Of a DNA stretch of 21,923 bases, positions 15,001 through 21,923 are shown in pieces. A model generated the notes under the pieces. That model had not been told where the DNA came from and did no database searches. It worked only from the letters and a program-made list of their open reading frames with translations. The stretch is from the NCBI GenBank assembly GCA_046542995.1, contig JBKHAH010000054.1, forward strand, positions 1 through 21,923, read 5' to 3'. The translations under genes were made by a program, and so were the position numbers. Numbering within the stretch: position 1 is the stretch's first letter; the number at the start of each line of letters is the position of its first letter. The DNA is from Perlabentimonas sp046542995. Lineage in GTDB: Bacteria > Bacteroidota > Bacteroidia > Bacteroidales > Tenuifilaceae.

Positions 15001-15382
15001 TGGTAAAACTCCAATACCAATAGATCCGGAGTTTAGAGAGAAAATATGTGGGCATAAAGAGGAGATTCCATTCAATATCGATGATTATAAGCCACAGGAA
15101 AATCCTGTTATTCTTGAAGATTTTGGTGGTATAAAATTAGCTGCAACCGAAGAGGAAACTTTGCTGCTGGAACTGTTCCCTAATGTGGCACGGAACTACC
15201 TGACAAACAGGAAGGAATCTGAAGTAGCAGAGGTGAAAAGGCAGGTAGAGTTTGAAATGAACGAAATTTCGGAAGAAAAACGGAAAGAGTTTCAAAAGCT
15301 AAGCCAGGAAGAGAAAGCTGCTAGGATAATGGATGGACTCGTTCATAATACTTATGATCCTAATATCGGCAAAAACGAATGA
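12032..15382 (+). CDS. Tandem-fused double carboxyltransferase (pyruvate carboxylase B / oxaloacetate decarboxylase alpha type)
   Basis: A 1116-residue cytoplasmic protein made of two full-length homologous units (about 1-545 and 546-1116), each the size of a complete PycB/OadA subunit. These enzymes move CO2 between carboxybiotin and pyruvate/oxaloacetate. Both units keep the key residues: RDLTLRDGQQS (8-18 and 550-560) with metal-binding Asp14/Asp556, the lysine that is carbamylated in relatives (Lys196/Lys738 in TIKDMAG), metal-binding HTH (225-227/767-769), and VTP[ST]SQIVGAQAV with Thr410/Thr951. Each also has the conserved C-terminal domain (LLLELFP, then VAR). A charged linker joins them; unit two has an extra charged C-terminal tail of about 50 residues. 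No biotinyl or biotin carboxylase domain is present, so both must come from elsewhere. Nucleotide divergence between units indicates an old duplication. Confidence 0.92.
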   Translation: MKKHLKIRDLTLRDGQQSLFATRMPQEEVDKVLPLYKNAGFYAMEVWGGAVPDSIMRFLNENPWNRLESIKRELGESTLLTALSRGRNLFGYNPYPESVIEGFNSNAVKSGVGIMRIFDCLNDTNNIHSTIRYVKESGGMADCAVCYTVDPRMPEDEGLRKQLMIKKLPDKIFDANYFVNKALELEKMGADMITIKDMAGLATPIATAEVIRKLKEKLKVPVDFHTHCTPGYGLASTLSAIVNGVDIVDTNLLFFSGGSAAPAYELINIFCKKLGITVDGNTEIISQLNKLFKEIRINSLAEVDSYKQLPIDFDIHSGSLPEEVDKLFDDAIVFAKEEKEEELLTACHAIEKHFNFPAPDERVKDAEIPGGMYTNMLSQLKTLGLEQLLNRVLEVVPVVRLDAGCPPLVTPSSQIVGAQAVNCVLDENAGKPFYSNISNQFFNLVKGEYGKTPIEIAPEFRKKICGFTHESDYDLTKYKSPENPILKEFEGVKLAKSQKEYLLLELFPAVARKFLYSQRQKEYEEAREEKRAKKSAQRKSIDYKGKLLIRDLTLRDGQQSMLATRMNLAQVERTLPFYKEAGFYAMEVWGGAVPDSVMRYLNEDPWYRLRVINKAIDGSSKLTALSRGRNLFGYEPYPEDVIEGFNRVAVKGGVDIMRIFDCLNDLNNMQSTIKYVKENGGLADCAVCYTVNPKFTTRQKTIAFIKGKKLPTDVFTIDYFVDKAKELEKMGADMITIKDMAGLITPSLSGEIVRRLKKEVKLPIDFHTHCTPGYGLASMLMAIINGVDIVDTSLMNLGGGPAAPPFEIIQLFADKLRIDTGVNLDAVYKINKEIGEIRREMAEHDNYKQFPVDFDITSDDLPPEIDKLFDDAIAFAREDNEAELLDVIHEIETWFNFIAPDEKVRNAEIPGGMYTNMLAQLRQMKMDSLLPKVLEMVPLVRIDAGCPPLVTPTSQIVGAQAVNSVISLSKGNDMYDNLSTQFKNLVKGRYGKTPIPIDPEFREKICGHKEEIPFNIDDYKPQENPVILEDFGGIKLAATEEETLLLELFPNVARNYLTNRKESEVAEVKRQVEFEMNEISEEKRKEFQKLSQEEKAARIMDGLVHNTYDPNIGKNE

Positions 15383-15447
15383 TTATAAACCTTTTGAAAT
15401 TAAGGTAATCTAAGGTGTTTACAAACAACCATACTCAATTAAAAGCT

Positions 15448-16632
15448 ATGGAGAACCATCATAAAAAAGGTTTAGGAAGAAGGGCTTTTTTCAAAACCTT
15501 AACCCTTAGCGGACTTGGTGCGGCGTTGCTCCCAGTTTCGTCAAAATTAAGCGTTGGCAGAAACCTGAACGAAGATGCTGGTACACCTAAAACAAATATT
15601 GATGAGGCTCTGGCTCATCCCAGAATTGAGAGTTCATTACCAGGAAGGTACCCAGGTAAAGTTGTAAAAGTGTACGATGAAGAATCGTGCGTAAATCGTA
15701 AGGTAAATTACAACTCCGCTTACAATATGGTGCTTAACGGTATGTTGGCCCTAACAGGTGTAAACAGTATAAAAGATGCATGGCTGCAGTTTGTTAAACC
15801 CGGCGAACGAATCGGTTTAAAAGTAAATCCAATAGGTGGTACCCTTTTATCAACATCGCACGAGGTGGTTCAATCTATTATCTCACAGCTCGAGGACGCA
15901 GGTATTGCTCGGAGCGATATTTCTATTTGGGACAGACGAGAATTTCAACTTCACGAAGCGGGGTTTACGCAGGATAATTACCCTGGTATAAAGATAGTTG
16001 GTACCGAGTGTAAAGATAGCGACGGCTCTTTCTATGGAGAGGATGGTAAACTATACAGCGAGTCCAGAATCAATAAGGACTGGTACTATTGGGCTGATAT
16101 TGAGGGTGAATACGATGAATACACCCTACCCTACATGGTTAACGGAGGAAAATACTCCTATTTCACCAAAATCCTCACTGATGAACTTGACAAGGTTATC
16201 AATATTCCAATCCTTAAAAATGCTGGTGCATCAATTACGCTCTGCCTAAAGAATCTTGGTTTTGGAGTAGTAACAAACACATCGCGGTTACACTCTAAAC
16301 TTTGGGCCGAAACCTCAGCGCAGGTATGCGCTTTTCCACCCGTTCGCGATAAGGTAGTACTAAATATTGCTGATGGAATCATTGGATGCTATCAGGGTGG
16401 GCCAGGAGCCAACCCGCAATTCATTTTGCCATACCATACCATTCTTTTTGGAACCGATCCGGTTGCTGTTGACAGGGTAGGTTATGATATGGTGATAAAA
16501 AAACGTATTGAGAAAAATGTTCAAGAGGAAGATACTGAGAGGGGCAAAAGGTTTATGCGTTTGGCAGCTGGGTACGGTTTAGGTGAGGATAGAATTGAAA
16601 GTATTGATTTGAAAACCATTAAATTAACTTAA
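15448..16632 (+). CDS. Twin-arginine-exported DUF362 protein
   Basis: A 394-residue protein with an N-terminal twin-arginine signal (GRRAFFK with Arg11-Arg12, then a moderately hydrophobic stretch to about residue 32), so it is probably exported folded, perhaps with a cofactor. The body matches the DUF362 family: GERIGLKVNPIGGTLLSTS, followed by KVINIPILKNAGASITLCLK and later VVLNIADGIIGCYQGGPG and ILFGTDPVAVDRVGYDMV. The biochemical role of the family is poorly known; some members associate with iron-sulphur proteins. A GTG at 15415 would add 11 residues ahead; the ATG at 15448 gives a normal twin-arginine signal, so I prefer it. It lies 65 bp after the carboxyltransferase and 4 bp before the DUF6599 gene, suggesting an operon with both. 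Confidence 0.85.
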   Translation: MENHHKKGLGRRAFFKTLTLSGLGAALLPVSSKLSVGRNLNEDAGTPKTNIDEALAHPRIESSLPGRYPGKVVKVYDEESCVNRKVNYNSAYNMVLNGMLALTGVNSIKDAWLQFVKPGERIGLKVNPIGGTLLSTSHEVVQSIISQLEDAGIARSDISIWDRREFQLHEAGFTQDNYPGIKIVGTECKDSDGSFYGEDGKLYSESRINKDWYYWADIEGEYDEYTLPYMVNGGKYSYFTKILTDELDKVINIPILKNAGASITLCLKNLGFGVVTNTSRLHSKLWAETSAQVCAFPPVRDKVVLNIADGIIGCYQGGPGANPQFILPYHTILFGTDPVAVDRVGYDMVIKKRIEKNVQEEDTERGKRFMRLAAGYGLGEDRIESIDLKTIKLT

Positions 16633-16636
16633 TAGT

Positions 16637-17461
16637 ATGATTATTAGATTTTTCGCTTGTTTCTTTTTTGCAATTTCTTCGTTTGTTTCATTTTCACAAA
16701 ATGCTGAGAGTTTAAAACTTACCAGATCCGATTTAGCTGGTTTGGAGGAGAGAAGGAGTAATATCTACAACGAGAGTTCTCTTTGGGGCTACATTAACGG
16801 TGGTGCTGACTTGTATATTGAATATGGTTTTGCTGAACTGATGGCTCAGGATATTGTTTGGGAAACTGAACCTTTTAAAATTGATGCATATATAATGGAC
16901 AGCCCGGAGTCAGCATTTGGCATATTCAGCATTTCAAGAAATGACTGCAAATTATCAGGTGAAATTGGAGCATGGGATTGCATCACACCATATCAGGTTC
17001 AGGTAGCACATGGCAACCTGTACTTGTCTGTTGTTGCATACAACGGCACAGATAGAAGTATGGAGCTTGCTGTTGAAATTGCGCAAAATATTGTAAATAA
17101 ATTTAAGGGAGCTTCATTCGAATTACCCAGTTTCTTTACTAATGATGATGTTATGGTTAACAAGTCATCAGTTAAACTAATTAAAGGGCAGCTGGCTATC
17201 CAGAATAGTTATGTAAAAATGGAGGAATCTTTCAACAATATCAAGGATTATAAGCTTTGGGCAGTTCCTTTTGCTAAGGGAGATTCTAAGCATAATATGT
17301 TAGTAGCCTCCTTTAGTAGTGAGGAGGATTGTAATTTGGTTGCTAACAGGATAACCGATAAGTTTGATTTTCCTGTTGAGAAAAATAATAAGCAGCTACA
17401 TATGTTTTTAGACTTTAATCGTAGATTAAATCCTGATCTAGTAACACAGGTCAATAAATAG
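16637..17461 (+). CDS. Exported DUF6599-family protein
   Basis: A 274-residue protein with an N-terminal signal peptide (about residues 1-20, ending FVSFSQ). The mature part begins with the family stretch ESSLWGYINGGADLYIEYGF and continues with PESAFGIFSISR and a long alpha/beta pattern; no catalytic motif is recognisable. I assign it to the DUF6599 family from memory of this signature. It starts 4 bp after the DUF362 stop codon, so the two are probably translated together and act in the same extracytoplasmic compartment. Function is unknown. A DUF362 and DUF6599 pairing recurs in Bacteroidota as far as I recall, but I cannot verify that here. Confidence 0.75.
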   Translation: MIIRFFACFFFAISSFVSFSQNAESLKLTRSDLAGLEERRSNIYNESSLWGYINGGADLYIEYGFAELMAQDIVWETEPFKIDAYIMDSPESAFGIFSISRNDCKLSGEIGAWDCITPYQVQVAHGNLYLSVVAYNGTDRSMELAVEIAQNIVNKFKGASFELPSFFTNDDVMVNKSSVKLIKGQLAIQNSYVKMEESFNNIKDYKLWAVPFAKGDSKHNMLVASFSSEEDCNLVANRITDKFDFPVEKNNKQLHMFLDFNRRLNPDLVTQVNK

Positions 17462-17770
17462 TTCGAAACCACCATACGCTTGTTTAAGCATAATTTTCTT
17501 AATTAAACTTGTAAATTATTCTCTTTTCCCAGTAATTTTTGTAAAATAATGGCTTTTTTTGGGAGTAATTTTAATAACCTTTTAATCAAGTTCTCAGTAT
17601 AATTATTTAAAATACTGTTTCTTTATCTGGTTACTTAGGCATGTTGCTATTAGTATTTTATACTTTTCAGGCGCAACAGGATATTGTTAGAATGAAAATG
17701 AGGGTTAAAAGTTCTTGTGTATCGTTAACTTTTGCTTGCTTACATTTTTTTAAATGGAATTATTATCATC
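17462..17770 (+). other. Intergenic region before the SpoIIE receptor gene
   Basis: These 309 bp hold no convincing gene. A short open frame at 17641-17871 runs into the receptor gene in another frame and has no family resemblance. The sequence AGTAATTTT occurs twice, 33 bp apart (17531-17539 and 17564-17572). A small GCTT/AAGC hairpin near 17479-17490 is too weak for a terminator. A possible promoter lies at 17714-17748. Confidence 0.45.
17714..17748 (+). promoter_or_regulatory. Weak promoter candidate for the SpoIIE receptor gene
   Basis: CTTG (17714-17717), 23 bases, then TACATTTT (17741-17748), one base off TAnnTTTG at the last position. It would start transcription about 15 bases before the ATG at 17771, favouring that start over the ATG at 17732. 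Confidence 0.3.
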
Positions 17771-20700
17771 ATGAAATACCCTATAATGCAAAGATTTATT
17801 GCCTTTCTTTTGCTGATGTTACTAATTTCTTCTGCTACCAACTCACAGGAGTTGGGGCAGTTACCTTATAAGAATTTTACGCATCGAGATTATTTAGGAC
17901 ATTTTCAGAATTGGGCTGTTGTTCAGGATTCAAGGGATATAATGTATTTTGGGAATAACTCGGGCGTAATAGAGTATGATGGGAATAGCTGGCGAACCAT
18001 ATCAATAAACAATGCCGTTGCACGTAGTTTAGATACCGACCCAATGGGAAGGGTGTGGGTTGGCGCTCAGGATGACCTGGGATACCTGGCTCCCGATTCT
18101 ATTGGTGAGATGACTTACTACTCCCTAATGCATCTTATTGAAGAGGAGTATAAACCAATTGGGCTTGTAAGACAGGTGTTTGCTACCCCGCAGGGAGTCT
18201 ATTTTAGCACGAATAGTTCAATTATTAGAATTAATGGGAACGATGTTAAGGTTTGGCATCCAAAAACATTCTTTCACCGCACTTATTATGTAGAGGGAGA
18301 TTTATATACCGTTCAGCCCGATGTAGGATTAACCGTGATTAAAAACGATAAGCTAAGTATTGTTTCTGGCGGTGATTTTTTTGCCAATATTCGCATCTAC
18401 TCATTATTACCTTTCAATTCAGATAACCTATTAGTTGGCACCCAGTCGGATGGGTTTTACCTATTGCCAAAAGACACCAATAAGGCAAATCGTACTAACA
18501 AAACATTAAAGGTAAAGCCATTCTTTACGTCCGATGACGAATTCTATAAGCAAAATTGGTTATACCAGGGCATTCAGCTTAATAATGGCTGGTATGCCTT
18601 TGGCACTTATAGAGGCGGAGCGGCAGTAATGACTCCCGATGGCGAGATTGTTCAGTACATAGGGAAAGAGCAGGGGATGCAGGATGAAACTGTTTGGCAT
18701 ATCGCCTCCGATAATCAGGAGAATATCTGGTTAGCACTAAATAATGGCATATCCTATACTGCATTAAAATCGCAAATAACCAGTTTAGATGAAGCTTACG
18801 GGATACAGGGTGTCCCGCAGTGTGTACATAAGCACAATGATATACTGTACCTCTCAACCAATGCGGGAGTGTTTTATTTAGAGGAGGATAAATTTAGGCG
18901 GATCGAAAGTGTTTTAGAGTTATCATGGAATATTTCATCAGTAAAAACATCCGATGATTCTGTTTCGCTTCTGGTAGGAACAGGCAGTGGGGTTTATAGC
19001 ATTGAAAACGGAGAGGCCAAACCAATTAAAAATTGCAAAGAGCCAACCTTTACAGTTTATCAATCACGCTTTCATCCTGATGTTGTGTATTTAGGGCATT
19101 ACCAAGGATTAGGCGTAGCGAAATATTTAAATGGAACGTGGACATACCTTGGGAAATTCAAGGAGTTTAGCGGGCGTATTAGAAGTTTTGCTGAGGATGA
19201 TAGAAAGAACCTGTGGTTTTATGAAACAGGAACGAGCATTGTTTCTGCCAGTATTTCTAAGCCAGAAAGCCTGGTTATTGATAAGGTAGAGCGATATACT
19301 GATTTCCCCTTTGGTTCAATTGCAGAAATTGGTGCTTCGCTATCATTTATTAATAGCACGATTAGGGTATCAAGTAGTAACGGATTAGCTTATTTCGATC
19401 CTGTTGAAGGAGAATTTAAACGCGATTACTTACTGGGAAAGGAGTTCGCTGAAGAGGGAATGGGCATTGATATTTTTGAATTTGATAATAATGGCAACCT
19501 ATGGTTTGAATCCTTTTCTGAAGAACATAATCGTAGGATAGAGCGTGCTGTCCAGAAAGATGATAGTACGTTTGTTCGCCTACCAACTGAGTTTAATCAA
19601 ATTCCTGAGATGTACTTTTACGATGTGCATGCCAGTAACGATGGCATTATCTGGATAACAGGAACTGATGGGCTTTTTAGATTTGACCCCACCGTTAATA
19701 AGAGGGGCATATCAATACCAAAGGCGCTTATCCGAAAAGTTTACCATTATGATAGTGAGCTTCTTTTTGGAGGTGCTTTCGATAAGAAATGCCCCGATGG
19801 CTATTATCGGTGTACGGGAGATGCCCAGCATCAAGATGAGATACCATCCATTCCCTACAAATCAAACACCTTGCTTTTTGAGTTTTCTTCGCCATTCTTT
19901 GGACAGGAAGGTAGGATGAAGTTTTCCTATAAACTAGAGGGCTTCGATGAAGAGTGGTCTGATTGGACAAGAAACAGCTTTAAGGAGTACACCAACTTAC
20001 CATATGGTGATTATAAATTTTTAGTTAAAGCACAAAGTATCTTTGAAGTAGAAAGTTCAGTCGCATCCTACTCTTTCACCATTCAACGACCTTGGTACCA
20101 TCATCCAATGATGTATTTGGGATATATAATACTACTAGTTCTGCTGGTTGTTTTTTCAGTCTCAATAAAAACAAAGATGCTCAAAGCATCAAATATTAGG
20201 TTGCAGCATCTGGTAAACGAAAGAACTGAAGAGATATTAAAGCAGCAACATGATATTATTGAGAAGAACGAGGAGCTAACCCAGCAGAAGGAGGAGATAC
20301 TTTCACAGCGCGATGAGTTGCACCAAAAGAATAAGCACACTAATGCAAGCATTCAGTACGCCTTAACAATTCAGCAAGCTACGCTTCCTAAAAAAGATAT
20401 ACTAGACAACTACTTTGAGAATTTTGTGCTCTTTAAACCCAAAGATGTTGTTTCTGGTGATTTCTACTGGTTCTCATATTTACCAAGTAAACTGGGAATA
20501 GGCAAAAGGTTGTTTCTGGCTGTAGTGGATTGTACCGGACATGGAGTGCCCGGAGCATTCATGAGTATGATTGGAAACCGCATGCTAAGTGAAATTGTGA
20601 ATGAACGAAAAGTTTACGACCCTGCTGCAATACTTACAGAGCTTAATGTGATGCTAAACAAAGTACTTAATCAGGATTCAAACGAAAATTTTGATGGTAT

Positions 20701-21115
20701 GGATGTGAGTCTATGCGCTTTTGATCAAATAACTGAGGGCAACTATTTGGTTACTTATGCAGGAGCAAACCGACCGCTCTATTATTGTAAAAAGGGAGCA
20801 ACCGAGATAAGTATGGTTAAAGGCAACCGAAAATCCATAGGAGGATTATTACCCGATATTGATGATAATTTCGAGAGTAAACTCATAGACCTCTCTAAAG
20901 GCGATGCGCTCTTTCTTTTCACCGATGGTTTCACTGATCAGAACAATGAATTTGGGAAAAAATATACAACTACTAAACTAAATTCTCTCCTTATGGCTAG
21001 TATTGAAAAACCAATGACAGAAATTGGCTACAATCTAACCAAATCGCTACATGCTCATATGAAAAACACAACCCAACGCGACGACATTACGCTTGTAGGA
21101 ATAAGATTGTTATAG
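17771..21115 (+). CDS. Propeller/Y_Y_Y receptor with SpoIIE-type phosphatase output
   Basis: A 1114-residue single-span receptor. A signal peptide (1-25, ending NSQ) leads to a large periplasmic beta-propeller ectodomain (about 28-680) with repeated reg_prop-type motifs such as DPMGRVWVGAQDDLGYL, ENIWLALNNGISY and DGIIWITGTDGLFRFDP. A Y_Y_Y domain follows (about 695-775; FSYKLEGFDEEWSDW, then YTNLPYGDYKFLVKAQ). A transmembrane helix is at about 780-800, then a coiled coil (about 805-870), and a PP2C-like SpoIIE serine/threonine phosphatase (about 885-1114). Metal-binding aspartates are present: Asp897 (VSGDFYW), Asp920 (VDCTGHG), Asp1052 (FTDG) and Asp1104/1105 (RDDITLVG). The ectodomain is like hybrid two-component sensors, but the output is a phosphatase. 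It probably dephosphorylates an anti-sigma-factor antagonist or similar partner, not in the window. ATG 17771 gives the best signal peptide. Confidence 0.92.
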   Translation: MKYPIMQRFIAFLLLMLLISSATNSQELGQLPYKNFTHRDYLGHFQNWAVVQDSRDIMYFGNNSGVIEYDGNSWRTISINNAVARSLDTDPMGRVWVGAQDDLGYLAPDSIGEMTYYSLMHLIEEEYKPIGLVRQVFATPQGVYFSTNSSIIRINGNDVKVWHPKTFFHRTYYVEGDLYTVQPDVGLTVIKNDKLSIVSGGDFFANIRIYSLLPFNSDNLLVGTQSDGFYLLPKDTNKANRTNKTLKVKPFFTSDDEFYKQNWLYQGIQLNNGWYAFGTYRGGAAVMTPDGEIVQYIGKEQGMQDETVWHIASDNQENIWLALNNGISYTALKSQITSLDEAYGIQGVPQCVHKHNDILYLSTNAGVFYLEEDKFRRIESVLELSWNISSVKTSDDSVSLLVGTGSGVYSIENGEAKPIKNCKEPTFTVYQSRFHPDVVYLGHYQGLGVAKYLNGTWTYLGKFKEFSGRIRSFAEDDRKNLWFYETGTSIVSASISKPESLVIDKVERYTDFPFGSIAEIGASLSFINSTIRVSSSNGLAYFDPVEGEFKRDYLLGKEFAEEGMGIDIFEFDNNGNLWFESFSEEHNRRIERAVQKDDSTFVRLPTEFNQIPEMYFYDVHASNDGIIWITGTDGLFRFDPTVNKRGISIPKALIRKVYHYDSELLFGGAFDKKCPDGYYRCTGDAQHQDEIPSIPYKSNTLLFEFSSPFFGQEGRMKFSYKLEGFDEEWSDWTRNSFKEYTNLPYGDYKFLVKAQSIFEVESSVASYSFTIQRPWYHHPMMYLGYIILLVLLVVFSVSIKTKMLKASNIRLQHLVNERTEEILKQQHDIIEKNEELTQQKEEILSQRDELHQKNKHTNASIQYALTIQQATLPKKDILDNYFENFVLFKPKDVVSGDFYWFSYLPSKLGIGKRLFLAVVDCTGHGVPGAFMSMIGNRMLSEIVNERKVYDPAAILTELNVMLNKVLNQDSNENFDGMDVSLCAFDQITEGNYLVTYAGANRPLYYCKKGATEISMVKGNRKSIGGLLPDIDDNFESKLIDLSKGDALFLFTDGFTDQNNEFGKKYTTTKLNSLLMASIEKPMTEIGYNLTKSLHAHMKNTTQRDDITLVGIRLL

Positions 21116-21246
21116 TGCATTTTAAGCAATACGCTAATCGTATAAAAATAAGTTCATAATGTATTGTATATTATTGCCTGTTTTAATCATATACCCATCT
21201 ATTTGTAGGTCTAATTCTATACCAATATCAAGTTTAACAATAATTA

Positions 21247-21278
21247 TTTGACATTAATTAAAAGTTGGTTTACTTTTA
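21247..21278 (+). promoter_or_regulatory. Bacteroidota-type promoter candidate for the surface protein
   Basis: TTTG (21247-21250, within TTTGACA), 20 bases, then TACTTTTA (21271-21278), which misses the TAnnTTTG consensus only at the last base. Spacing is normal and the ATG at 21309 lies 31 bp downstream. Confidence 0.5.
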
Positions 21279-21308
21279 CTTATTAAACTAATCAAAAATT
21301 AATGAACC

Positions 21309-21923
21309 ATGAAAAAAGTATCTACATCCTTAGTGTTACTTTGCCTAATGTTTTATACTGGATTAGGTCAGGTGCCTCAGCAGTTTAGCTACCAAGCAGT
21401 AATAAGAGACACTGATGGGGCTGTTGTTGCAAATCAGGATGTTGACGTAAGGGTTTCGCTTCTTAAATCAACAGCTGATGGTGAACTTACGTACCAAGAG
21501 ATGCATGATGTTGAGACGAATGCTCAGGGAATCATATCATTACAAGTAGGATCAGGTACGGTTGAATCCGGTACTTTTTCTGAGATACCCTGGAGCGAGA
21601 GCATATTCATTCAAATAGATGTAAAAATTGGAGATGCATCAACCTACACAACAATGGGCGTTTCTCAAATCCTCTCGGTACCATATGCAATACAAGCAGG
21701 GAATGCAATTCAGGGCGATGGCGCTCAAGGTAACACAGTTAGCCACAATGGTGAAATGTGGGCAGCCACAAATCGCATTTCAATTAATGAGAACACTGTT
21801 GAAATTATTGCAGAAGAAGGGCATAACCCCGATGAACCCATTTTTGCAGTTCGAAATTCGGCCGGAGATATAGTGTTTGAGGTTTACGAAGCGGGTACTC
21901 GTGTTTATATTGATGAGAGTAAT
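21309..21923 (+). CDS. Secreted Bacteroidota surface protein, N-terminal part (truncated by window end)
   Basis: The first 205 codons of an exported protein. A signal peptide covers residues 1-19, with cleavage before the Gln of GLGQVPQ. The mature N-terminus carries a stereotyped signature of this phylum: QQFSYQAVIRDTDGAVV, then VSLLKSTADGELTYQE, then NAQGIISLQVGSG, and the closing LSVPYAIQAGNA. After that comes a second module, EPIFAVRNSAGDIVFEVYEA followed by TRVYIDES, typical of long fibre-like surface proteins which often end in repeated or chaperone-type domains. The gene has no stop before 21923, so the C-terminus (possibly a type IX secretion or endosialidase chaperone domain) cannot be seen. 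The exact role is unknown; cell-surface exposure is inference. Confidence 0.8.
   Translation, partial: MKKVSTSLVLLCLMFYTGLGQVPQQFSYQAVIRDTDGAVVANQDVDVRVSLLKSTADGELTYQEMHDVETNAQGIISLQVGSGTVESGTFSEIPWSESIFIQIDVKIGDASTYTTMGVSQILSVPYAIQAGNAIQGDGAQGNTVSHNGEMWAATNRISINENTVEIIAEEGHNPDEPIFAVRNSAGDIVFEVYEAGTRVYIDESN

Noticed and set aside
12032..15382. Idea that the double carboxyltransferase is a recent duplication or assembly error
   Set aside because: The two halves differ strongly in codons and amino acids even in conserved motifs, and the linker reads through with no stop, so a recent copy or collapse artefact is unlikely.
17479..17490. Hairpin GCTT-loop-AAGC after the DUF6599 gene as a terminator
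   Set aside because: The stem is only four base pairs and the following T-run is interrupted, too weak to call.
17641..17871. Small plus-strand open frame with a hydrophobic start before the receptor gene
   Set aside because: It overlaps the receptor signal peptide in another frame, shows no family resemblance, and starts upstream of the candidate promoter.
21628..21873. 81-codon plus-strand open frame
   Set aside because: It is out of frame inside the surface protein gene, whose own frame is continuous from a signal peptide to the window end.
1..21923. CRISPR arrays, insertion sequences, prophage, tRNA or rRNA genes
   Set aside because: I found no regularly spaced repeats, transposase or integrase motifs, terminal inverted repeats, or cloverleaf and rRNA signatures on either strand.

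Overview
The window looks like chromosome of a Bacteroidota bacterium, probably order Bacteroidales or Marinilabiliales. The signs are A+T-rich intergenic DNA, almost no Shine-Dalgarno sequences, promoter-like TTTG / TAnnTTTG elements, and typical families: an ECF sigma/anti-sigma pair with Spy-like periplasmic proteins, SPOR and PD40 proteins, a propeller/Y_Y_Y sensor, and a secreted 'FSYQAVIRD' surface protein. I see no rRNA, tRNA, transposase, phage gene or CRISPR array. The order-level placement is inference.

Layout. Positions 1-1750 (minus) hold a HAMP membrane sensor without a kinase domain. Its stop codon overlaps the start of trkH, which runs off the left edge. Positions 1881-4094 (plus) hold an ECF sigma factor, a zinc-finger anti-sigma factor, a membrane-anchored CnrX/Spy-like protein and a secreted Spy-like protein, closed by a terminator: an envelope- or metal-stress regulon. 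Positions 4241-6146 (plus) pair agmatinase with a bacterial deoxyhypusine-synthase-like enzyme, pointing to polyamine metabolism. A two-way terminator at 6167-6200 separates them from the converging minus-strand group at 10818-6216: a TPR/PD40/double-SPOR envelope protein, ClpS, NfeD and flotillin FloA.

From 10819 onward all genes are on the plus strand. They are a small helical-repeat protein, a very large enzyme made of two complete, fused carboxyltransferase (pyruvate carboxylase B / oxaloacetate decarboxylase alpha) units, a twin-arginine-exported DUF362 protein with a 4-bp gap to a DUF6599 protein, a membrane receptor with a propeller ectodomain and a cytoplasmic SpoIIE-type phosphatase, and the first 205 codons of a secreted surface protein.

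The most unusual items are the 1116-residue tandem carboxyltransferase with both active-site sets preserved, the deoxyhypusine-synthase-like enzyme with the catalytic lysine kept but several pocket residues changed, the double-SPOR protein next to clpS/nfeD/floA, and the kinase-less HAMP protein coupled to trkH. No wholly new defence or mobile system is evident. All family calls are from reading the sequence without database searches.
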